Positions 45,640 to 57,146 of a stretch of DNA of 64,000 nt are shown here, in pieces. The position numbers were made by a program, and so were the translations under genes. The stretch comes from Molanna angustata (lineage: Eukaryota > Arthropoda > Insecta > Trichoptera > Molannidae), in NCBI GenBank assembly GCA_963576475.1, contig OY754968.1, positions 18,902,734-18,966,733 on the forward strand. The letters run 5' to 3'. The notes beneath the pieces are model-generated. The model was not told the origin of the DNA, made no database searches, and worked only from the letters and a program-made list of their open reading frames with translations. The stretch's first letter is position 1, and every line of letters starts with the position of its first letter.

Positions 45640-46790
45640 CGAAAACGAAGACTACACCGAGTAAGGAGAACTGAAACTATGACTCAACCGAGTGTGTAAG
45701 ATTGAAACCAAGACTATTGATTGTGCAAGACTAAAACCATGATTCGACTGAGTACTGAGTATAATATGAAAGACCAAAACCAAGACTCGGCCGAGTATGG
45801 AAGACTAAAACCAAAACTCGACAGAGTGTATGCAAGACTAAAACCATCACTCAACTGAGTATGTGAGACGAAAACCATGACTCGACTGAGTATAATATGT
45901 AAAATTAAAACCAAGACTCGACTAAGTATGGTGGACTGAAACCATGACTCGACTGAGTGTGTAAGACTGAAACCAAGAATCGACTGAGTATGCAAGACGA
46001 AAACCATGACTCGACTGAGTATAATATGTAAAATTAAAACCAAGACTCGACTAAGTATGGAGGACTGAAACCATGACTCGACTGAGTGTGTAAGACTGAA
46101 ACCAAGACTCGACTGAGTATGCAAGACGAAAACCATGACTCGACTGAGTATAATATGTAAAATTAAAACCAAGACTCGACTAAGTATGGAGGACTGAAAC
46201 CATGACTCGACTGAGTGTGTAAGACTGAAACCAAGACTCGACTGAGTATGCAAGACGAAAACCATGACTCGACTGAGTATAATATGTAAAATTAAAACCA
46301 AGACTCGACTAAGTATGGAGGACTGAAACCATGATTCGACTGAGTGTGTAAGACTGAAACCAAGACTCGACTGAGTATGCAAGACGAAAACCATGACTCG
46401 ACTGAGTATAATATGTAAAATTAAAACCAAGACTCGACTAAGTATGGAGGACTGAAACCATGACTCGACTGAGTGTGTAAGACTGAAACCAAGACTCGAC
46501 TGAGTATGCAAGACGAAAACCATGACTCGACTGAGTATAATATGTAAAATTAAAACCAAGACTCGACTAAGTATGGAGGACTGAAACCATGACTCGACTG
46601 AGTGTGTAAGACTGAAACCAAGACTCGACTGAGTATGCAAGACGAAAACCATGACTCGACTGAGTATAATAATATGTAAAACTAAAACCAAGACTCGACT
46701 GAATACATTATGTAAGACTAAAACCATGACAACTGAGTATGCAAGACAAAAAGCAAGACTCGACTGAATGTGCAAGACTAAAACCAATGT
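45640..46790. repeat. 129-bp higher-order satellite
   Basis: Short units of GACTCGACTGAGTATG.AAGAC with AAAACCA are organised in a 129-bp higher-order unit. The phrase CCAAGACTCGACTAAGTATG recurs at 45911, 46040, 46169, 46298, 46427 and 46556. Because 129 is 43 codons, a 357-codon open frame appears on the minus strand; it is a by-product. The flanks (45640-45900 and 46680-46790) are more diverged. Confidence 0.95.
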
Positions 46791-47220
46791 TATGTGAAAC
46801 CAAGACTACCCCGGTTTTGGTCTTACATCTGTTCATCACTATTCTAACCTGGAAAAACGAGTTGTTTATGAAGAAACGTCGCTGTTTCAAAAGTATAGTG
46901 ACTTTATTTCACAAATTACGCTACTAAATTACTTTTCTTTGTATTAGGTATATCATAATATAATGTACGAGTCGTGAACTTATATTATAATGCATACACA
47001 AAGAAAATGAACAATATTCGTCATCTGTTTTTCGTAACAAAGTGTAGGTAAAACTTACACATAATACACATCTGCTTATAAAGTGGCGTTTTTTTTTTCT
47101 TTTTGGTTTACTTTTTGACCGACTTCCAAAAACGGATGTGTTTATCGATTCGACGTGATTTTTTTGTGTGTTCGGCGATAACTTTTTACCGCGTTGTTCC
47201 ATTTCGATGATTCTTTTTTC
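46791..47220. other. No recognisable feature
   Basis: Spacer containing the CCGACTTCCAAAAACGG motif (47121-47137) common in lepidopteran repeats. Confidence 0.4.
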
Positions 47221-47462
47221 AAATTGTAAAAAAACTTATAAATTGAAACACAGTTATATTCCACACTGAGTATTTTTATTTGCCTAAGCGCTTTCGCCAG
47301 TCACAGCTGGCATCATCAGAGGCACACTATATACTAGTAGGTATATAGTGTGCCTCTGAGGATGCCAGCTGTGACTGGCATCCTCCAAGCGCTTAGGCAA
47401 ATAAAAATACTCAGTGTGAAATATAACTTTGTTTCAATTTATAAGTTTTTTTTTACAATTTA
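47221..47462. repeat. Inverted-repeat element with hammerhead-like motif
   Basis: Arms of about 110 bp (AAATTGTAAAAAAACTTATA at the left end; its complement at the right) meet at a centre near 47338. The left arm holds an intact hammerhead-like sequence on the minus strand (47281-47324). In the right arm the same site has lost the GAAA box and instead forms an 11-bp hairpin, GAGGATGCCAG/CTGGCATCCTC. Confidence 0.85.
47281..47324 (-). ncRNA. Hammerhead-ribozyme-like motif
   Basis: Minus strand: TGCCT (stem I), CTGATGA, T, GCCAG-CTGTGA-CTGGC (stem II), GAAA, GCGC (minimal stem III), TTA (cleavage triplet of type NUH), GGCA (stem I). One unpaired base lies between CTGATGA and stem II. Similar minimal type-I motifs are known from Penelope-like elements. 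Activity is inferred only. Confidence 0.55.
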
Positions 47463-48106
47463 TAATTATGAACTTCCACTGTGTCAACGAAAAAACCTTC
47501 AACATTCTTTTTTCATTGGAAAGGGGATATCTTCCGATTGGTCCCATATCAAATTGGTCATGGCATCCACGGAAAATCATTAAAATCAACAATTTTCACT
47601 TCAGCTATAGTAATTCTTTATCACATTATGCGATTTGAACAATTATTAAAAGGAAGGGAGCGCTTTTAGAAGTGATCACACATAAATTTCATAAAGTTCT
47701 AATGATGGAACTTATGAGGAAAAAATCAACTTCAATCTTCAATCTCCAAAGGCGCCTGCGATTTGTACGAAAAACATGTCTTACAGATTACCATTATATA
47801 GGCGAATAATTATTTACCAACCGATTTCGATTTTTGTGTTGGAAAGGAGTTATTTAATTTTCTTCTTCCTTGACCTCATGTCTGATGGTGGTGACTACAC
47901 CCAATCAGCCGTCGAATGATCTGCTTCTATGAAGGTCTGCCTTGGGCAGATACATATTTCAATTATTGCTAGGTATGAAGAGTTGAAGTTTTCTATGTTT
48001 TAGTATTGGTTTTGAAGTTATAGGTATCTAATAATGAATGTCAGAGATTTGTTCTCGTTAAAATTTACACTCACGAAAGCTAAAGCTTTATCGCGAGATA
48101 TTTTAT
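47463..48106. other. No recognisable feature
   Basis: Three overlapping short open frames around 47350-47670 have no recognisable motif. Confidence 0.4.
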
Positions 48107-48455
48107 ATTCGTCAAAGTTATCTAAGTAGGTACCACTGTCAAATATACCTTCATTAATATCTCTGCAAAGGGGAAAATAAAAGTAATTTAAAGAAAACCG
48201 ACTCCAAAAACAGCCACAGTTAAAACATTAGGTAAAACTAAAAATGCATTAAAAAGTATAAAATAATTGCCCAATTTAACTAAAACTCACATTAATGTTA
48301 CATCAAACATATGACTAAAAAACACATAGGTTGCAAAATATTTATTTACATCAAATCACTTCGAAGTCGGCGCTAAATACAAACATACCTACGATCCGTA
48401 GAGTTCCATAAAATGTTTGTTCGGAGCCGACTTCAAAAAGTGATTTGATGTAAAT
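48107..48455 (+). repeat. 360-bp dispersed repeat, copy 2 (CCGACT type)
   Basis: Second copy of 43606-43965, with the same inner inverted pair (ACATCAAATCACTTCGAAGT / ACTTCAAAAAGTGATTTGAT). Confidence 0.75.
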
Positions 48456-48631
48456 AGATATTTTGTAACATATGTGTTTTTGAGTCATATGTGTTGTGTT
48501 TGATGTAAAATTACCGTGCTTTTTAGTTTCATTAGACAATCATTTTGTGTTATTATTTTGTGTACAGTCTATATCCAAGACGTGCCAGCATATCGTTGTA
48601 TATCATCCCACCACCTTAGCTGCGTACCTAT

Positions 48632-51094
48632 TGTGATAGATTCCACCCTAACCTGAACTAAATATCGTCCTAAACTATTTTTCTGTGGATCCATAACCTC
48701 CTAAACTAGCTAGCTAAACTACCTATTAAAAATCTAACGTCTATTTCCTAGTTCTATAGCTAATTTCCCTAACTAGTTTATTCTCTACCTGCAAAGTAAA
48801 ATCGAGAATTTGTTACATCCATTTGATTATTCATTACTGGATAATTCTATAATGAAAGAAAATCGTATTCTTCTATCTTATTTCGCTAATTTTATATGTT
48901 TTTAACGGATTTTGGCCAATGATCGTCTAGTGATTATTATTATTATTTACGTTAAAAAGGACCCTTTACGTTGTGTTTTATTTACGAGTTATTAACAGAC
49001 GAATATTTATAATAAAATTTATAAATATTATATTAATAATTAATAAATTAATAGACTCCATGACCGTTGAAAGGTAGTTAATCTTTACATACAAAGTTAT
49101 AACTACAGAATTATTAAATTCGTATAAAGTAATGATAAAACTTCGATTCAAAACCTAAATTATGTAACTTAATAGTTACTCAATTTGATCGATATATGTA
49201 TATTAATATACCTACAGACTTAATAAATTTTACTTTATAATAAAATGAATCTTTAACAAATCCATTTTCTTATTCTTCTATATACAAGACACAATGTGTC
49301 CGTATACCTACAGAGTTATTGAATTATGTATTCGATAAATTATTCATAAACATGACAATTGAAAATTATTTCAGTTTAGAAAACAAAATATACACGGTTT
49401 CAGTAAATTTCGGAGTACACATTTTATCAATAATTATGTATTTCACCCATGAGGTTAGTTATGAAAAAAAAACAAGAAATATTCTTCTTACCTTTTATCC
49501 AATCTAAAAAACAAAATATATTGAAGAAAACAAAGAACAATAAATAACATTGCACAACAAATAATACTTCAGGTTCACATGGGTGAAATTTCAAAACGAT
49601 CGGTACATATCTAAGAAAATATAGTTATTTAGTCTCTTTCAAAGATTAGTGTTAGTTCATAGAGACAGTATTATAAGTGGACCAAGATGAGAATTTTTTT
49701 TTCATTATTAAATCAATGATATTAAAGATTTAGCAATACCGCTGATTTGAACACAATGTATATATATTATATATTTTTCTATTTGTACAAATTTATTTCA
49801 CGCAAATTTTCATGCTTCATGCAATTAGAAAGGCCCCAGTACACGCCTTTCAACGTCTCAAAACACCGACAATTACTATTTTTGAGTCCGAGTGCACTAA
49901 CTACTTTTTATACTTATAAACTAAATAAATCATGCGCTACTATATATATTTATATATCTGCCACATACCTCTTAATTAAGTTGAGGACTTCCCAACCACT
50001 GGGATGTCGGTAACTCCTTAATTCTAGTGTCCATCTATTCATTTATCTATCTAAATGACAAATAAACAAATAAATAAACTATATAGAGATAATTCGAAGA
50101 ATGGAGCCATTGGTCAGATGGCGATGTCTTTGGGACATCAGAGGGTTTTTGGATTTGGTAAAAATTAGGTTAGTATTATATTTTGTTAATGAGACGTTTA
50201 ATCCCGAAACTCAGAAACCAAACGTCAGGTAATTTGGATTTAGAAATATAAATATATTCTAATAGGAAAGGACATGCCTCGTGCAGAATATTGGAAAAGG
50301 AATAATTGAATTGATTAGTATTATAAATAAATAATTTCTTGAAAAATATGTAAAATAATGTAACATGCAATTTCGTATTCAATATTAGGATCAACAGTAT
50401 TTCAAAATAAAAATTAGAAAATAAACAATAATTTTATAAACAACATTTCAAATCTTAGTCCAGCTCTATAAAGAATAAAGGTGTCAATAAAATATATATA
50501 AAAAAAAAACTTATCAAGCTCCTTGCGTCTCTCAGGAAGAATGGCGCCTTCCAAATTTATTTTAAGAATTATTTTTAACGAAGCGGTTTTATTATATTTT
50601 TAGTAAACAAAATAACTAAATATATTTAATATTTAAATGGTCCCTCTTCTCCAACAGCACTTCACTTATATAAAAACTATTTAATTATTATTAATTAAAA
50701 TTATAGATTATTATTTTATACTTAATTACTGGTTTTTTCTAAACAAAGGAATATCAAATGTGTTGAACTTTGAACCTCGTCGCGCGCGTTTTTAAAAGTA
50801 TAGTTCAACCAGCTTCCCCAGTAATTGATCTATTTCACTCCCATTTTAAAGACTGACCATCTTTCTTCGCGACTAAAACCCGATTATTTTGAAATCAACA
50901 CCACCCGATTCTCATAGTTCATTCTCCCTCTCCCCCCCAGTACCCCAGCAATAAAATAAATACATCTACTTATATATATATACGGATATGTTGAACGCTA
51001 TGCTTCATCACACATCTCAAAACAGCCATTATATACCTCTAATAGAAAATACACAATCAGTTGAATATTTTGAAGAAAAATGAGATTCATCACA
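48632..51094 (-). repeat. 3' LTR (2463 bp)
   Basis: Virtually identical to 57147-59607, offset 8515 falling to 8513 after an indel. Open frames inside (49319-49507, 49747-50013, 50176-50394) recur in the other LTR only because the DNA is duplicated. Confidence 0.85.
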
Positions 51095-51109
51095 CTCTCC
51101 CCTCTGAAG
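51095..51109 (-). other. Polypurine tract
   Basis: Minus strand CTTCAGAGGGGAGAG, immediately 5' of the TGTGATG start of the 3' LTR, the expected plus-strand priming site. Confidence 0.75.
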
Positions 51110-51869
51110 TTACGCAATTTTATTAGGAAAATTGTGGAACTTCACACAAAAGCTACTAAATAGTCAACCGCAATTCATAAGAAGTAATTCGACGCGTTGT
51201 TCTAATCTAAATAATGTAGCCCATATTTCTATTATAAACTTAAGATTTCCTCCCCTCCGATTGTTAATCCATTCATCCATTCTGAAAATTATTGTCGACT
51301 AAAAGGAACAGACAACACTACTCCTTCTCCCCCCCGACCTTAACTGTCTTCGTCCCTTCAGTGAATTGGCAAATATAAAACAAACTCAATACAAAACCTC
51401 TCCCCTCCAACTATATGCCCTGATATCAATATCCAAACTTTGAAGTGTATAGATAATATTGAAGACACCATTTGAAATTCCATCCTTTATCTATTAAAAA
51501 AAAATAATGCGGTCACCCTACCATTTCAACCGAATAATGTATCACTCGATAAAATATTTTGGTCACCCTATTCCTGTTACCGCTCGTAAGCAGTAAATCA
51601 TCTCAATCTAAGTGGTATCCATGCGTGTCGACCCAACGTACAAATCCCGCGCGTATGTTTCATATATAAACAAAGAATGCAACGCTGGTAGGTATTCTTA
51701 CATATAACACAACTCGTAAAAATGAAGCCATTATATAAATAAACATTTTAAATCACTACTCTGAACTAAATAATCTGAATCTTTGTTCTTTTTTTTTTTC
51801 TTTTTACCGACGATCTAATACTGTACAGTAAAGTAGAAGTTATCACAGATTGTAATCTACTGCAGAAAG

Positions 51870-52790
51870 ATACACATAATTAGTGTAAACTAAATGACCC
51901 TTATTTTAACGACAGCAAGTGTCAATATTTTCCCTTCACAAATAATAAATCTAAAATATCTTTCCAATACAACATAAACAATTATTATTTAGCAAGATGT
52001 GATACTGTGAGAGATTTAGTCGTCCTATTCGATATTAAACTTAAATATGACACGCATATAGATGAAATAAATAATAAAAAAAAAATGTTCAAACCACAAG
52101 GATTTATATGCAGGCAAACAAAAGACCTTTTGGACCAAACAGTAGCATCGAATTTATACAAAAGTCTCATAGTTCCTGCTCTAGAATATAATTCGGTCTT
52201 TTTGTCACCGAATTTCGAAGTGTGAGAATTGAGAGAATAAAAAAAATCTTCAGGATTCTGGCTTATCGCTCAAAGAAATCACATCTATATACATACGAGA
52301 AAAATGAACTTTTATAAAATCCCTGAAGGAAAGAAGAAGAACGGCTGACTCCCATGCTATGTCAACAATCGCAGACAAGTTGCCCCCAATATACCGCGTC
52401 CACCGAATTTTGATAGAAAAGAAAAAAAATTCATACAAGATCTCGGGACCCCTTATCTTAAGTCATACAAAACCAATATAGGCTATTTCTCCCCCCTCCC
52501 CAGAATCACTCGCGATTCCAAAATCATATCGTTGACCAGACATCTTGTAGATATTTTCCCAAAATTAAACGAATCTGAAAATGTATTTTCTTGCCCTGAC
52601 TTGGGGAGATTGTACAATCTACCTTTTTTTTTCTTTTGCAAACAAGCGAATGACCAGTAGATCATTCTCGAATGCTTTAATTTAATTTTTGCAATTTACA
52701 ATTTGAAATTTTATACACAGCGATGCAATACTTTATTAAGATTAATCGTGTAAAACAATTGTAGGTTAAGCCTGTTTATTTTACCTAAAT
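51870..52790 (+). pseudogene. Jockey-type LINE C-terminal remnant inside the LTR element
   Basis: V-R-D-L-V-V-L-F-D-I-K-L-K-Y-D-T-H-I, then A-S-N-L-Y-K-S-L-I-V-P-A-L-E-Y-N-S-V-F-L-S-P-N-F-E-V, the region after the reverse-transcriptase core. Decayed pieces and an AAATAAATAAACTA tail (about 52790) follow. Opposite to the LTR element's own orientation. Confidence 0.75.
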
Positions 52791-52799
52791 AAATAAACT

Positions 52800-55700
52800 A
52801 TTCAAAAAAATACCTAACCAATGGAGGAATAACGAAACATAACGATCCCCTCGTCCAAACAAACAAATTAATGTTTACGATAATGAAAAGAATTTATGCC
52901 ACATTGAGAAAAAAAACAACAATTTTCAAAATTTTTTTTTTTTTTCGGAAAATATTTACCTAAACGACCTCAAATTTCTGAAACCATAATTATCATATAA
53001 ATTTGATCAACTTTACATGTTACATAGAACTCAATAAATATGTCCAATGTATGGAATGCCTATCTAATTTAATATTTTTCATAATTTTCTAACAAAACTG
53101 ACTAACTCTATTAAATGTCATCTAAATAAATTATTATCCCTTTTAATATAAATTAGTATACCCAAATATCAATAGTATTATGACCAGTGGATCAACAAAA
53201 AATTAGGAAAAGAAATCGAAGAGGGTTGCAAACACTCAATAAAATATTTGACGACCCAACTATAGTCAATTTTAATACCTCACATACTCCAAGCGCCCCA
53301 TCTTCAAAGATTATCTCTAATCGGATGAAAGAAAAGATAAATAGAAAGAAAGCAATCATTGCTATATTTCCTCCCCTACAATGTAAGTGTATTTATCATT
53401 ACTGCGCATTTGAAAATGTTAAATAAATCCTTTATATCGACTCCAAATTCCAATGATTGGTTAACAAAACTATTGATCGAAAAAAATATTTCGCCAATAT
53501 TCAAGTTATTTGCAATAGAAAGCGTCAAAAGAAGAAAAGGTGAGATAAGAGTGCAAAAAAATTAATAGTTTAACAGCCAACTAAATGAATCAATAAATAA
53601 TCAAACGATGAATTTAGCAAAACTAATTTATAACAATATCACGCCAAATTGTATTATTATTACTCAATTATCGTAATTCTGAAACACTGTCAATCGTTAT
53701 ACCAAAAAAAAAATAAAAAAAAATTGTATTAGAAATACAATGTCTACATATAAGTAACATCAATTTCTTCTTTTTCCCGATGAACTAAATAAAATGAACC
53801 CATGATACCATACAACAGTTCCGAATGTTTGTATTTGAATAAGCCCATTTTAAGTACCATTTAAAACAAATATACCTAATCTATTCAAAGTTAAAGACAA
53901 AGTATGTACTCCTTTTCTTTCATAATAATATTTTTCTATGCGTGTTGAGCCATAAATCAATGCACTCCCACAAACGACGAATTTCAGTTTGTAATATATA
54001 ACAAGTCCATGCATTGTTTATATCTTTAGTCACAACAGAAACATTGGTACTCATAAAACTTAAAACATTGATTCATTAAATGCATATGTTATGCGTTTCT
54101 TAATGGTAAACGATAAAAAAAAACATATATGTATATTATTCTCCTAGACATAAAAGAAAACAATATCCCCTTTCAAAAAAAAATTAACCATATCGGGTCT
54201 GTAGGTAATTAATAATATTATTTATTACCAAATGCATTACATGTACAATAAACCCTATTCATAATGATTTTAAATACCTTCTTGTTCTAAGTTCATTGCC
54301 CCAACATAAAATATTGTTTATTTAAACTGACAAATAAAAATGCAGTTATCAACAATACAATATATCCCCTTTGAAACATGGTTTCAACGAAGTACATCTT
54401 TAAACATTGGACGACATTAAAAGAAACAAACACTTCAATAAGCACCTTTTATTTGTTTATTCATTTTTCTCCTTAGGCAACCAATATATAAGTATATCAT
54501 ACCATTCCCGTTTATTTTATGATCTCACTAAAGACATTAGGCACCAAAATATACTCTGATAAAATATTTCGTCTATGATTTCTTTGTTCCTCCTCGATAG
54601 CAACCCCAACATTTTAAAACATTAGATATTATGTGCGTCTAAACAAGAAATTCAAGTTGGACGACGTCGTTAAAAATGCAGCTCTTACCATAACAAAATA
54701 TTTTTAAAAGACCCCAAATTAAACACCCAAATACCTATCGTAATGGTGTAATTAAAAAAAAATAAAAAAAAATGTATTTATAAGTTAGGCAAATACAATT
54801 CATTATAAGACACGTGTCAAATCATTTTTTTTTTCCAACAAAACCGAAAATTAATTCTACTCTAATACTTTTATCATCAATTTAATTGAACTACTTATAC
54901 AATTAACAGTCCAACTAAGGATTATTCCTGATAGTTAATATAAGTTTTTCTATATCATAAAATCTCAAAACCAATTTATACAAAATTAAGCTTCAATTTT
55001 ACCAGTAAATCTCCAAAACATCAATGAGATGTCTTGGAAGAAATTATCTTTTCACGTTATGACTCTGATCACTATTCTAAATTCGTTATTCTTAGTATGG
55101 TAAAATTTATAACACAAATTTAGGTACCAATATTAATATCAAGATAAATCAAACATATTATTTATGATAAATTATTTCCTAATTCTCATCAATGTACATG
55201 ATTAAATAATTATATTTATCTCTCCCCACAATCGTAATTGTGCGAGACAAACAAACAAAGCCCCACACATTTCATTTGGTATAGAGAACCGAACTCCACA
55301 CTTTTCTATCAGGCATATCAGACAACTTTAGTTCAATAAATAATGACATTATTATAGTCTCCGTTACGTGTTCATTTTATTTATCTATCCATTAATTAGC
55401 CTATTCAATTATCTATTAAGTGTTTAAAATTAATAAGATTACCGCTCCTAACACTGTTCATTATTAAATAATTTCAATTTTATATTAAACTATAGATAAT
55501 ATTTTACTCAATAAAATAACCAAAATCTAACATACAGTGGATACTACTAATCCTATACAAAATTTATTTATATGTATCTATAATTTCGACTTTCGCATAT
55601 ATATTGGCGAGTCGGTTTCAAACAATTTATACCAATTTATATTTATTTATGTACCCTTTCAGCGTAAATATTATAATTTGAAATTATGCTTGTCTATAAT

Positions 55701-56030
55701 TGGATCATTTAAATTGTAATCTCCATTGCAACATGCATGTACAAAGCTGTTGACAACAAATAAATAAACAAACAAAACAAAAAAAAAAAAATATATATAC
55801 TTTCGAATAGCCAATTTCTCTTTTCTGTTCCCAACTACTATATATAGATTATAATTTTCCTAGATTAACAATTGTACAATCCCTCAAATAAATAATTATT
55901 TAATTTACATATCATTTATAGATAAAGACACGAGCAAATAAACGATTCTCTACCTCTTTCTACACTTATGCCAAAACAATTCTCCCCCCAGAGACTTCAG
56001 CTATCTATCAAATTCTGATAACTTCATATT
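52800..56030. other. Noncoding interior of the LTR element
   Basis: AT-rich, no supported gene. A small piece at 55270-55310 (AGAGAACCGAACTCCACACT) resembles the recurrent LINE 3' end. Confidence 0.55.
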
Positions 56031-57065
56031 ATTGCGAACTAGGCAAAGAGGACAGAACACCACACTTTTCCCTATACGAGAAATTTATGATTCCGCCGAG
56101 ATGGTATGAATTAAACGAATGATTAGAGAATACCACACCTTTCCCTATACGAGATTTATGATCATGCCGTGATAGTATGACTGAAATGAATGATTTCGTA
56201 CCCTCAAAAGGTAGGCAAAGAGGAGAGAACACCACACTTTTCCCTATACGAGATTTACGATCCTGCCGTGATGGTATGAATGAAATGAATGATTTCGTAC
56301 CTTCACGAGGTAGGCAAAGAGGATAGAACACCACACTTTCTCCTAGACGAGAATTTAATGATTCCACCGTGATGGTATGAATGAAACGAATGATTTCGTA
56401 CCTTCACGAGGCAAGCAAAGAGGGGAGAACACCACACTTTTCCCTATACGAGATTTATGATCCTACCATGATAGTATGACTGAAATGAATGATTTCGTAC
56501 CTTCACGACGTAGGCAAATAGGAGAGAACACCACACTTTTCCCTATACGAGATTTACGATCCTGCCGTGATGGTATGAATGAAATGAATGATTTCGCATC
56601 TTCACGAGGTAGGCAAAGTGGAGAGAACACCACACTTTTCCCTATACGAGATTTATGATCCTACCATGATAGTATGACTGAAATGAATGATTTCGTACCT
56701 TCACGACGTAGGCAAATAGGAGAGAACACCACACTTTTCCCTATACGAGATTTACGATCCTGCCGTGATGGTATGAATGAAATGAATGATTTCGCATCTT
56801 CACGAGGTAGGCAAAGTGGACACAATACCACACTTTTCTATTTTTTTCTCTATACAAGATTCGTGATTCTGTTGTGGTGGCATGAATGAAACGAACGATT
56901 CCGTCCCCTCACAAAGTAGGCAAAGAGGAGAGAACACCACATTTTTCCCTATTTTTTTCTATACAAGATTCGTGATTCTGCTGTGATGGCATGAATGAAA
57001 CGAACGATTCCGTCCCTTCGCGAGGTAGGCAAAGAGGACACAACACCACATTTTCTCTAGACAAC
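56030..57065. repeat. 99-bp tandem array inside the LTR element
   Basis: Ten or so units with AGGCAAAGAGGAGAGAACAC near 56041, 56213, 56312, 56413, 56512, 56611, 56710, 56809, 56918 and 57027. Spacing is 99 bp in the middle and 109 bp at the right. Alternating variants make a 198-bp dimer at 56512-56809. The core resembles GGTAGGCAGAGAGAACCGAA of the LINE 3' end. 99 bp is 33 codons, which creates spurious open frames. Confidence 0.92.
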
Positions 57066-57125
57066 TAATTCTAATGCTTCCGTAACAATCCCAGTCAATA
57101 TTTAAAATGATAAATATTGATATAT

Positions 57126-57143
57126 CCTTTGTCACGAGCACCA
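57126..57143 (-). other. Primer-binding-like site
   Basis: Minus strand TGGTGCTCGTGACAAAGG, starting 3 nt inside the 5' LTR end. TGG is the usual start of a tRNA-complementary site; the tRNA is not identified. Confidence 0.6.
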
Positions 57144-57146
57144 TTC

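Noticed and set aside
45714..46787. 357-codon open frame on the minus strand
   Set aside because: It is produced by a 129-bp satellite unit whose length is divisible by three; composition and repetition follow the satellite exactly.
49319..50394. Small open frames in the LTR (repeated at 57834-58909)
   Set aside because: Identical only because the DNA is duplicated; no codon pattern, motif or start context suggests a gene.
56030..57065. CRISPR-like array of direct repeats
   Set aside because: Units are contiguous 99-bp tandem repeats without unique spacers, in a eukaryotic sequence.
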